Assembly (NCBI GenBank): GCA_025455665.1
Contig: JALOMC010000090.1
Location: 1 to 10,792 of the forward strand
Source: Chitinophagaceae bacterium
GTDB taxonomy: Bacteria > Bacteroidota > Bacteroidia > Chitinophagales > Chitinophagaceae
DNA: 10,792 nucleotides
Direction: 5' to 3'
Positions 4,297-10,792 of the stretch are shown here, piece after piece. Below the pieces are notes generated by a model. The model ran no database searches, was not told the DNA's origin, and saw only the letters and a program-made list of their open reading frames with translations. Each line of letters opens with the position of its first letter. Positions within the stretch are counted from its first letter, which is position 1. The translations under genes were made by a program, and so were the position numbers.

Positions 4297-7185
4297 GTGA
4301 AAAGAATACTTGCCTTTGCGCTGGGCTGTTGGCTGCTACCACTGCTGGCCACCGCACAGCAAGCGGGCCGCCAGCCCTACTGGCAGCAGCAAGCCGACTA
4401 CCAACTGCAGGTGCGCCTGAATGATACCACGCATGCGCTGGATGGAGAGGTGCGAATTTTGTACACCAATAATAGCCCCGATACGCTGCGCTTTTTATGG
4501 ATACACCTGTGGCCGAACGCTTATAAAAACGACCGAACGGCCTTTGCCGAACAGACCCTGTTGGAAGACGATAACCGCTTTTACTTTTCAAAGCCGGCCG
4601 ACCGCGGCTACATCAACCGTATCAACTTTTCGGCCGATGGCCAGCTGGCTACAGTGGAAGACCACCCACGCCACATCGACATTGTAAAATTGCTGCTGCC
4701 ACGGCCGTTGCCGCCTGGCCGGCAGGTGGCTCTGCACACACCTTTTCATGTACAGCTACCCCGCATGGTGAGCCGCGGTGGCCATTTCGATGGATTTTAT
4801 GCTGCCACCCAATGGTATCCTAAAGTAGCCATGTACGATGCCAGCGGCTGGCACGAAATGCCCTACCTATCAGCCGGCGAGTACTATAACAACTTTGGCC
4901 GCTACGATGTGCAAATAACACTGCCCGCCAACTACGTGGTGGCAGCCACCGGCCAGCTGCAAAATGCCGAAGAACTGGCATGGCTGAAAAAACATAAACA
5001 CAGTGCGGCCATTGCTACGGCCCCTGCCACTGCTAAAAAAGAATTATTCAAAACGCAACGTAGTCCCAGACTTACCAACCCGCCATCGAGCCGGCAAACC
5101 AAAACCCTGCGCTACACTGCCGACAGCGTTACCGATTTTGCCTGGGCTGCCGATAAGCGTTTTGCTGTAAAGTATGATACCTGTGCACTGGCAGACAAAG
5201 TAGTTGATGTCTGGAATTTTGTATTGCCAGAAGATGAAGAGCGTTGGTCGGAGAGCATGCGCTTCAGCAAGCGGGCACTCCGCTTTTATAGCCAGCAGCT
5301 GGGCAGCTATGCCTACCCGCAGGTAAGCGTGGTAGCCTCTCCTGCCAGCCAAACCGATGGCATGGAGTATCCTATGCTGACGCTACTGAACGACAAAAGC
5401 GGTAGTGAGATATTGCTCGATATCATCATTGCCCACGAAATAGGCCACAACTGGCTGCAGGCAGTATTGGCCACCAACGAACGCAGCAGCGCCTGGCTCG
5501 ACGAAGGCATGAATACCTTTTTGGAACGGCGCTACTACCAGCGCTACTATGGCGAAGTAAGCCAGCGCAATGCTCACCTGAAAATGCCGGCCGACGGCAC
5601 CGAAGTACTGCTGCGCTACCTGCAGGAGCAGCGAAAGGATGCCCCCATAGCCAGCGCTGCAGATACAGTGATGCCACTGACGCACTATAGCCTGGTGTAC
5701 AATAAAGCCGCCAACTGGCTGCAGCAGCTGGAACAAAAAATTGGCAGCAAGGCCATGGATAGCTTGCTGCACCAATACTACCGCCAATGGCAATTCAGGC
5801 ATCCTACCGAAGCCGACCTGCTGGCGCTGGCACAACAGCAAACAGGCCAATCGTTGCAAGATTATTTTTCGCTGTTGCATCGCACCGGCCCCTTGCCCAC
5901 TACTACCAAGCCGCAAACGAAACCTACATTTTTATTCAATTTCAACGAGACAGATAAGTATCGCTATATAGGGGTGGCACCTATAGCTGGCTTTAACCAA
6001 TACGACCGTACGCAACTAGGCCTGGCCGTGCACAACTACAACGTACCGGCCCAACCACTGCAATATGTGCTGGCGCCATTGTATGCCACCGGCAGTCAGC
6101 GTATAAATGGCTATGCGCATGCCGACTACCATTGGTATCCGCAACGAGGCCGGGTACACCGGGTAAATGTGTTTGCTGGCATCGCCAGGTTTGGCACCAA
6201 CAGCGGCATCGGCCAGAACAACGAAAAACTGACTATTGGTTTCAACAAACTCAGCTTTGGCAGCACCTTTCAACTGAAGCGACGCCATGCGCTGAGCACC
6301 ATCGAACGCAGCATTGATGTGCGTGCCTTTTTGATCAGCGAAGAACAACTGCGCTTTGAAACACCGGCACCACCCGGCGATACTGTTTTTTTTGCTGTAA
6401 AAGCAGGTAGCAAAACCATCTTTATACCGCAGGTAAGCATGCGCTGGCAGCAAACCCGCAGCTTATATCCATGGCAGGTAGTAGCTTCCGTGCAGCAGGT
6501 ACAACAAATTGTACGGGCCAGTGTAGAGGCCAATTTCTTTTTGAACTACAATGCCGGTGAACAGGGTATTGCTGCTCGTTTTTTTGCAGGTAAAATCTTT
6601 TACCTGGCAGAGCGTACTGAAAAGTTGCGCAACGATCATTATCGTTATCACTTCACCATGTATGCCCCCAACGGACAGCAAGACTACACGTACAGCAATC
6701 CATTTATCGACCGCAACCAATCGGTAGCCCTGGGTGGGCGGCAGATAGCCATGCGTGATGGCGGCTTTAAATACCGCAGCGACTTCAGCGCGGTCATACC
6801 CGGCCTGAAGCCGACCGGCACCGATTATTTCGATAATTGGCTGGCGGCACTCAACCTTGATATCGACATTCCCACCAAACTGAATCCGTTATCTGTATTG
6901 CCATTCAAAGTACCCTTGAAGATTTTTGCCGATCTGGGCACCTCCTCGTCGCCGTGGCAGGCGGGCAGTACGCACCCGAAATTTTTGTACAGCATAGGTA
7001 TACATGTACCGGTTCTCAAAGTGCTGCATATTTACTACCCAGTGCTGCAAAGCAAAGCCTTTCGGGAACCCAATAGTGTAAACGATCCCTTCAGAGCGGG
7101 TGGCCCCCGCTGGTGGACGGAGCGGCTCACCTTTAGCCTGGACCTGCCGGCGTTGAAGAAAAACATGCCGATTCCCATTTTTTAG
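4297..7185 (+). CDS. Secreted M1-family zinc metallopeptidase with long beta-rich C-terminal region
   Basis: With the GTG start the protein has 962 residues and begins with a clean signal peptide (KR, hydrophobic core, ATA before Gln21). An ATG 36 codons upstream would put a non-signal sequence in front of it. Residues about 30-540 form an M1 (gluzincin) aminopeptidase: the substrate-binding GMEYP loop at 355-359, the zinc site HEIGH at 380-384 with the third ligand Glu403 (18 residues between, as expected), and the likely catalytic Tyr468 in LVYNKAANWL. All key residues are present, so it should be an active periplasmic or surface peptidase that trims N-terminal residues. After a Thr/Pro/Lys linker near 535-545, about 415 residues of alternating aromatic/polar strand-like sequence follow. 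These resemble an outer-membrane-type beta structure and I cannot assign them. The acyltransferase gene follows 4 bases after the stop, so the two are probably one transcription unit. Confidence 0.9.
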   Translation: MKRILAFALGCWLLPLLATAQQAGRQPYWQQQADYQLQVRLNDTTHALDGEVRILYTNNSPDTLRFLWIHLWPNAYKNDRTAFAEQTLLEDDNRFYFSKPADRGYINRINFSADGQLATVEDHPRHIDIVKLLLPRPLPPGRQVALHTPFHVQLPRMVSRGGHFDGFYAATQWYPKVAMYDASGWHEMPYLSAGEYYNNFGRYDVQITLPANYVVAATGQLQNAEELAWLKKHKHSAAIATAPATAKKELFKTQRSPRLTNPPSSRQTKTLRYTADSVTDFAWAADKRFAVKYDTCALADKVVDVWNFVLPEDEERWSESMRFSKRALRFYSQQLGSYAYPQVSVVASPASQTDGMEYPMLTLLNDKSGSEILLDIIIAHEIGHNWLQAVLATNERSSAWLDEGMNTFLERRYYQRYYGEVSQRNAHLKMPADGTEVLLRYLQEQRKDAPIASAADTVMPLTHYSLVYNKAANWLQQLEQKIGSKAMDSLLHQYYRQWQFRHPTEADLLALAQQQTGQSLQDYFSLLHRTGPLPTTTKPQTKPTFLFNFNETDKYRYIGVAPIAGFNQYDRTQLGLAVHNYNVPAQPLQYVLAPLYATGSQRINGYAHADYHWYPQRGRVHRVNVFAGIARFGTNSGIGQNNEKLTIGFNKLSFGSTFQLKRRHALSTIERSIDVRAFLISEEQLRFETPAPPGDTVFFAVKAGSKTIFIPQVSMRWQQTRSLYPWQVVASVQQVQQIVRASVEANFFLNYNAGEQGIAARFFAGKIFYLAERTEKLRNDHYRYHFTMYAPNGQQDYTYSNPFIDRNQSVALGGRQIAMRDGGFKYRSDFSAVIPGLKPTGTDYFDNWLAALNLDIDIPTKLNPLSVLPFKVPLKIFADLGTSSSPWQAGSTHPKFLYSIGIHVPVLKVLHIYYPVLQSKAFREPNSVNDPFRAGGPRWWTERLTFSLDLPALKKNMPIPIF

Positions 7186-7189
7186 CCGG

Positions 7190-8122
7190 ATGGCCAGTAC
7201 TCCTGCCATAGTTCGCCTACCGCATACCGCTATTGACCAACAGCGCTGGGATGCGTGTGTGCAGGCGGCCCCCAATGGCTTGCTCTACAGCCTGAGCGGC
7301 TACCTGAACCACATCAGCCCCGGCTGGCAGGGCCTGGTGTACGGCGATTATGAGGCCGTGATGCCCCTGCCCATGAAGCGCAAGTGGGGAATGCCGTATG
7401 TGTGGCAACCCTGGGGATTGGCGCAGGGTGGCGTCAGTAGCAAAAACGGACAAATGCTTACCCCGGCATTTATAGCGGCATTAGGCAGTTCACTTCGATA
7501 TGGCACCCTTGATCTGAATGAAACCGACCAACTGCCTGACACCAGCATGGGTACCTGCCAGCTACGCACCAATCTGGTATTGCCACTCGACAGGCCCTAC
7601 ACCGAGATTGCAGCAGGCTATACCGATGATGCCAAAAAAAATCTGCGAAGAGCCGATCGCCAGCACCTACAAGAAGTTTTTAATGATGTGCCGGTAGCAG
7701 TTGTAGCCCGCCTTTATAAAACACAGTATGGTGCAGTAAATGCCGCAGCGCATAGCCAACAATTGGAAGCACTGGCAGGTGCCGGCGAATGGCTGCTGCA
7801 GCAGGGGTTGGGCTTTACCATTGGCATTCATGCCAGTGATGACAACGAGTTGTTGGCAGCTGCTTTGTTCGGTTACTACAAACATAGGTTGTACTACCTG
7901 CTGGGCGCTCCTACACAGCGTGGGCGGCAGCAGCAGGCGGTATACTTTTTGCTGGACACTGTTATTCAGCAGTACGCTCAGCAGGCAATGTTGCTCGATT
8001 TTGAAGGATCGGATATTGAAACCGTTGCAGCATTTTATCGGCGCTTTGGGCCTGTCAATCGCCCTTACCCAAGCTGGCATATCAACCAACTACCCTGGCC
8101 GCTGCGGTGGCTCAAAAAATAG
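7190..8122 (+). CDS. GNAT/FemAB-like acyltransferase
   Basis: A 310-residue cytoplasmic protein with no signal peptide. The N-terminal half contains LYSLSGYLNHISPGWQGLVY (about 31-50) and PLPMKRKWGMPYVWQPWG (about 59-76). The second half has TDDAKKNLRRADRQ, then a beta-rich block including GFTIGIH and AALFGYYKHRLYYLLGA (around 224-240), and ends with LDFEGSDIETVAAFYRRFG. This layout matches the Acetyltransf_6/FemAB-like GNAT proteins of Bacteroidota, which transfer acyl or aminoacyl groups; the substrate is unknown. SDIETVAAFYRRFG is the typical C-terminal signature, as I recall it. The ATG is 4 bases after the peptidase stop, indicating translation from the same mRNA. The gene ends 25 bases before the stop of the convergent ispD gene, and I see no hairpin terminator in that gap. 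Confidence 0.65.
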   Translation: MASTPAIVRLPHTAIDQQRWDACVQAAPNGLLYSLSGYLNHISPGWQGLVYGDYEAVMPLPMKRKWGMPYVWQPWGLAQGGVSSKNGQMLTPAFIAALGSSLRYGTLDLNETDQLPDTSMGTCQLRTNLVLPLDRPYTEIAAGYTDDAKKNLRRADRQHLQEVFNDVPVAVVARLYKTQYGAVNAAAHSQQLEALAGAGEWLLQQGLGFTIGIHASDDNELLAAALFGYYKHRLYYLLGAPTQRGRQQQAVYFLLDTVIQQYAQQAMLLDFEGSDIETVAAFYRRFGPVNRPYPSWHINQLPWPLRWLKK

Positions 8123-8147
8123 GTATCGCTTTACAGATGAACGCCTG

Positions 8148-8843
8148 CTATACTTCGATAGCGGCAGCGCTGATGCGCTTCAGCAACACCTGCTCAGCTA
8201 TAGACAAATCGATAGGCGTAGTGATTTTAATATTGGTATCCTCCCCTTCCATCAGGTGTACTTCTATGCCAAACGCTTCTACAACCGTGGCTTCGTCGGT
8301 AAACCGCTCTTTGAACTCAATTTGGTTCATAGCCGGCAGCAGTATTTTGCTATGAAATGTTTGCGGGGTTTGTACCACCCGGAATGCATTGCGGTCTACG
8401 GCTACACTACCGGCTTCGCGAAGGTGCCGCAGGCTGTCTTTGGGCAATACAGTAGGGATAGCGCTACCATGCTCCATGGCCGAGTCGAAACAGTAGCGAA
8501 TAAGCTGTGGCGTAACCAGGCAGCGCACCCCATCGTGCACAAAAATGATGGACTCGCCTTCGGCCATTTGTACACCATGGCGTACCGAATGAAAGCGGGT
8601 TTCGCCACCGGCTGTAAACAAGAAACGGGCGGGATTGAAGTAGGCGTCTACTATTTCGCGGCCCTTTTCAATATGCTCTTCGGGCAATACCAGCACAATC
8701 TGCAGGTCATCGAATGCATCGAGAAACGCTTTCAGGGTATAGTACAACACCGGCTTGCCCAGCACTGGCATAAACTGCTTGGGCAGGTCGCTGTTCATGC
8801 GTTTGCCTATTCCGCCTGCTACCACTACCGCATACTTCTTCAT
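8148..8843 (-). CDS. ispD: 2-C-methyl-D-erythritol 4-phosphate cytidylyltransferase
   Basis: A 231-residue cytoplasmic enzyme of the usual family length. It joins CTP and MEP to make CDP-methylerythritol, the third step of the MEP isoprenoid pathway. Motifs in order: the nucleotide-binding loop AGGIGKRMNSDLPKQF (9-24), GGETRFHSV (79-87), HDGVR (103-107), RVVQTPQTF (155-163), FTDEA (181-185), and the terminal EDTNIKITTPIDL (201-213). Key basic residues Arg15, Lys22 and Arg157-type positions are retained or have close equivalents. Cys108 follows Arg107 where homologues often have Pro, a mild oddity. No other isoprenoid gene is nearby. The 202 bases between ispD and the divergent lipoprotein gene hold no strong promoter for either strand. 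Confidence 0.95.
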   Translation of the reverse strand: MKKYAVVVAGGIGKRMNSDLPKQFMPVLGKPVLYYTLKAFLDAFDDLQIVLVLPEEHIEKGREIVDAYFNPARFLFTAGGETRFHSVRHGVQMAEGESIIFVHDGVRCLVTPQLIRYCFDSAMEHGSAIPTVLPKDSLRHLREAGSVAVDRNAFRVVQTPQTFHSKILLPAMNQIEFKERFTDEATVVEAFGIEVHLMEGEDTNIKITTPIDLSIAEQVLLKRISAAAIEV

Positions 8844-9045
8844 ATCGCTATCGCTTGGTTACATTTTCTGGCTACGAAAATGCAGGGAAACTGCACAGGT
8901 ACCACCGGCAGAGCAGTGGCTGGCAAAAAAAATTAATGTGCTCATAACATTCGGGTAACCAAAGCGGTTTAAAAAAAGCCATGCTACAGGTAGTACAGTA
9001 TCAACATGGAAAACCTGACATTTGCCAAAACCAAATTCGGAAGCC

Positions 9046-9504
9046 ATGAAAAAAATGATACTCTCATTGCTGCTGGCTGGCGGGCTGGCACTGGCCGGCT
9101 GTAGCAGCGAGGCCGAAAAAGCCAAAGCCAGCGCCGATGCGCAGGTGGCCTCTTTGGGCGATAGCCTGTACAAGCAAGTAATGGACCTGCACGACGAAGC
9201 GATGCCCAAAATGGGTAAGCTGAAGGGTTTGCAGGCGGCGGCGCAGGCTCAGATCGACTCGCTGACAAAACTGAAAAAAGCCGACCTGCAACCGCTGATT
9301 GACAAACTGACCGCCCTGAAAACGCAATTGGCCGAGGCCGAAAAAGGGATGGACGACTGGATGACCCAACTGGATATAGAAAAGGTAAATGCGGCTGTAG
9401 ATGAGAAGGCCCGCTACTTTACCGACCAAAAAGCAAAAGCGCAAAAAATGCGGGATGACATTTTTGCTGCCCTCGACAGCGCCGCGACCGTCATCAAACA
9501 ATAA
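9046..9504 (+). CDS. Small coiled-coil lipoprotein
   Basis: A 152-residue protein with a lipoprotein signal: MKKM, a hydrophobic stretch, and the lipobox LAGC with Cys19 as the lipidated residue. The mature part is highly charged and almost wholly helical. Heptad-like runs of Leu/Ala/Lys/Gln (residues about 60-110) suggest a coiled coil. The segments VMDLHDEAMPKMGKL and MDDWMTQLD match a Bacteroidota lipoprotein family often mislabelled 'viral A-type inclusion protein'; that link is from memory. Function unknown; envelope-anchored. The start is set by the signal peptide; an in-frame ATG 24 bases upstream would put a non-signal octapeptide in front. GACATTTG at 9017-9024 is one base off the -7 consensus. 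GGAAG lies 3 bases before the ATG. The 3' end overlaps the opposing GSCFA gene by 11 bases. Confidence 0.8.
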   Translation: MKKMILSLLLAGGLALAGCSSEAEKAKASADAQVASLGDSLYKQVMDLHDEAMPKMGKLKGLQAAAQAQIDSLTKLKKADLQPLIDKLTALKTQLAEAEKGMDDWMTQLDIEKVNAAVDEKARYFTDQKAKAQKMRDDIFAALDSAATVIKQ

Positions 9505-10498
9505 GCTGCTGCTCGAAATAGGCTGATTCAGCCCGAAGGTCCAGAAAGGGGTGCGCCTCTTTCAGGGCCTTTGTTTTTTGGAGCATTTTCTGCAAAAACT
9601 GCTGATGCGCTACCGAGCCGGCATGCTGGGGCCGATGCTGTACGGCCAGGCGCAATTGGTCCAACTCTTTCATCAGGCTAAGGCTTGGTGCATCAATACA
9701 GGCTGCACTAAATTTTTCCCATACATATTGTGTGGCGGCGTAGTTGGGATGCACCAAATCTTCGGCATAAAACCGGTAGTCACGCAGGTCATCGATGATG
9801 AGCTCGTATGCCGGAAAGTAAAACAGGTCGGGCAGCTGCTGCAGCAAAGTAGCTACGGCCAAATGCAGGGCCCCTTTGCTTCGGTTGTTTTCTACCAGCC
9901 CTTCGCGGTAGTGGCGCACCGGGCTGATGGTGAAAATAATGGGCAAACCGGGACGCACCGACCGCACTATGCTGATAGTGCGCTGCAACGAAGCCAGCAA
10001 TTCTTCGAGGCTGGCCAGCCGATGCTGAAAATGATTGGCCGGCACCTTGTGACAGTTGGCTACCACCTGCCCGGGTGTACCACCCCACTCCTCCGTTTTC
10101 AGTTCGTACACAAAGGCCGAACCGAGGGTCAAAATCAGCCAGTCGGTTGTTTGTAAAAAACGATAGGCTTCCTCATTGGCAGCCTGCATGCCAGCGAGTG
10201 CAGTAGCCGCATCGGGGTGCGAAAAACGACCATGAAAATCCCAATGCGTCCAAAGATCCTGGTGGTGAAACAAGTCGGCTGCTGTATAGCTGCGCTGCGT
10301 GGCACAGTGCGTGAGCACCCGTTCTATACTCAGCGGGTTGAACACAATGCCGTGCGGATTTTCCAACACCTGAAACTTGAGCTGCCGCAGCCGCTGGCTC
10401 ATATGATCGGTAAAGCAGCTGCCCACCAGCATCACCGGCTGCTGTATGTTGAGCTGGCGATCAAAAGGTTTGATATCAAGTTCGAGCCTGAACTGCAT
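9494..10498 (-). CDS. GSCFA domain protein (SGNH-hydrolase-like)
   Basis: A 334-residue protein without signal peptide, carrying the family-naming motif VGSCFTDHM (25-33), then ENPHGIVFNPLS (46-57), TLGSAFVYEL, FTISPVRHYREGL and, near the C-terminus, EDLVHPNYAA. The GSCFA family belongs to the SGNH-hydrolase-like group as I recall. The Ser in GSC and the Asp/His of DLVHP are then the likely catalytic residues of an esterase or acyl hydrolase, but no substrate is known. The gene starts 5 bases after the stop of the HMG-CoA lyase gene, so the two are probably co-transcribed. Its last 11 bases are shared with the 3' end of the opposing lipoprotein gene, leaving no room for a conventional terminator between them. 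Confidence 0.88.
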   Translation of the reverse strand: MQFRLELDIKPFDRQLNIQQPVMLVGSCFTDHMSQRLRQLKFQVLENPHGIVFNPLSIERVLTHCATQRSYTAADLFHHQDLWTHWDFHGRFSHPDAATALAGMQAANEEAYRFLQTTDWLILTLGSAFVYELKTEEWGGTPGQVVANCHKVPANHFQHRLASLEELLASLQRTISIVRSVRPGLPIIFTISPVRHYREGLVENNRSKGALHLAVATLLQQLPDLFYFPAYELIIDDLRDYRFYAEDLVHPNYAATQYVWEKFSAACIDAPSLSLMKELDQLRLAVQHRPQHAGSVAHQQFLQKMLQKTKALKEAHPFLDLRAESAYFEQQLIV

Positions 10499-10503
10499 GT
10501 ACG

Positions 10504-10792
10504 CTATTGAAAAATTTGCTGCGCCATGGCGGCCGCCGCCTTTAGTGCCTGACGGTCATAGTCCAGCGGTATTTCCTGCTCATTTAAATAATCGAACACC
10601 CACTCTGTATTCATGTTTCCCACCAATGCATTGCCAGCCATGGGGCAGCCACCTAGGCCCCTCAGGGCCGCATCAAAACGGCGGCACCCAGCTTGCCAGG
10701 CAGCAGCCAGCTTGGCATGGTGCGTATCGGCCGTGCTATGCAGATGCACGCCCACCTCCATGCCCGGAAAGGCCTGCTTTACAGCACGGGTA
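10504..10792 (-). CDS. 3-hydroxy-3-methylglutaryl-CoA lyase, C-terminal part (5' end cut by window edge)
   Basis: The last 95 residues of the enzyme that splits HMG-CoA into acetoacetate and acetyl-CoA, the final step of leucine breakdown. Seen: the metal-binding HLH in VGVHLHST, the substrate-facing FDAALRGLGGCPMAG carrying the active-site Cys of GGCP, and the metal-ligand Asn region GNMNTE. The form RGLGGCPMA...GNMNTE is typical of Bacteroidota lyases in my memory. The frame continues unbroken to the last base, so the start lies outside. Other members of the DRE-TIM superfamily are less likely because of GGCP followed by GNMxTE. It is upstream of, and closely spaced with, the GSCFA gene. 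Confidence 0.88.
   Translation of the reverse strand, partial: TRAVKQAFPGMEVGVHLHSTADTHHAKLAAAWQAGCRRFDAALRGLGGCPMAGNALVGNMNTEWVFDYLNEQEIPLDYDRQALKAAAAMAQQIFQ

Noticed and set aside
7740..8936. Plus-strand open frame of 398 codons
   Set aside because: It overlaps the end of the acyltransferase in another frame and lies antisense to all of ispD, and the translation resembles no protein. Both real genes have clear family motifs.
1..10792. CRISPR array, insertion sequence, phage or defence system
   Set aside because: I see no spaced direct repeats, terminal inverted repeats, transposase, nuclease or other defence-type protein on either strand.

Overview
The window looks like chromosomal DNA from a member of the Bacteroidota, most likely a Chitinophagales/Chitinophagaceae-type organism. 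Four things point there: a branched-chain E1 with alpha and beta parts apparently fused, paired DUF1573 secreted proteins, a GSCFA protein, and promoter motifs of the Bacteroidota type (TAnnTTTG at -7, TTTG at -33) with few Shine-Dalgarno sequences. Base composition is moderately GC-rich and looks uniform. I see no transposase, integrase, phage gene, CRISPR array or plasmid function. This reads as a mostly ordinary housekeeping region.

Left part (1-2643). The minus strand carries the N-terminal 477 residues of a 2-oxoacid (branched-chain type) dehydrogenase E1, cut by the left edge. Divergent from it are two consecutive small DUF1573 proteins, each with a signal peptide and a CGCT motif, separated by a 17-bp hairpin terminator. 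After a second terminator, a textbook Bacteroidota promoter drives what begins as a perfect tRNA 5' half. That tRNA breaks off right after U33 and is followed by CCGCC and a weak terminator. This broken tRNA is the most unusual item in the window.

Middle part (2644-8122). On the minus strand, D-lactate dehydrogenase (ldhA) is followed by a small secreted protein of unknown function. Divergent from ldhA is an operon of a 962-residue secreted M1-type zinc metallopeptidase, with a long beta-rich C-terminal region and probably a GTG start, and a GNAT/FemAB-like acyltransferase 4 bases downstream. A dyad-symmetric sequence lies between the divergent genes.

Right part (8123-10792). ispD of the MEP isoprenoid pathway is on the minus strand, convergent with the acyltransferase. 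A small coiled-coil lipoprotein follows on the plus strand; its 3' end overlaps by 11 bases the 3' end of a GSCFA-domain gene on the minus strand. The GSCFA gene sits 5 bases downstream of the C-terminal part of 3-hydroxy-3-methylglutaryl-CoA lyase, which runs off the right edge. The two edge genes (E1 and HMG-CoA lyase) both belong to branched-chain amino acid/leucine breakdown, but they are about 9 kb apart and not in one operon.

I found no convincing new multi-gene system. The items worth a second look are the internally deleted tRNA with an intact promoter and terminator, the dyad between ldhA and the peptidase gene, the unassigned C-terminal region of the peptidase, and the small secreted protein.
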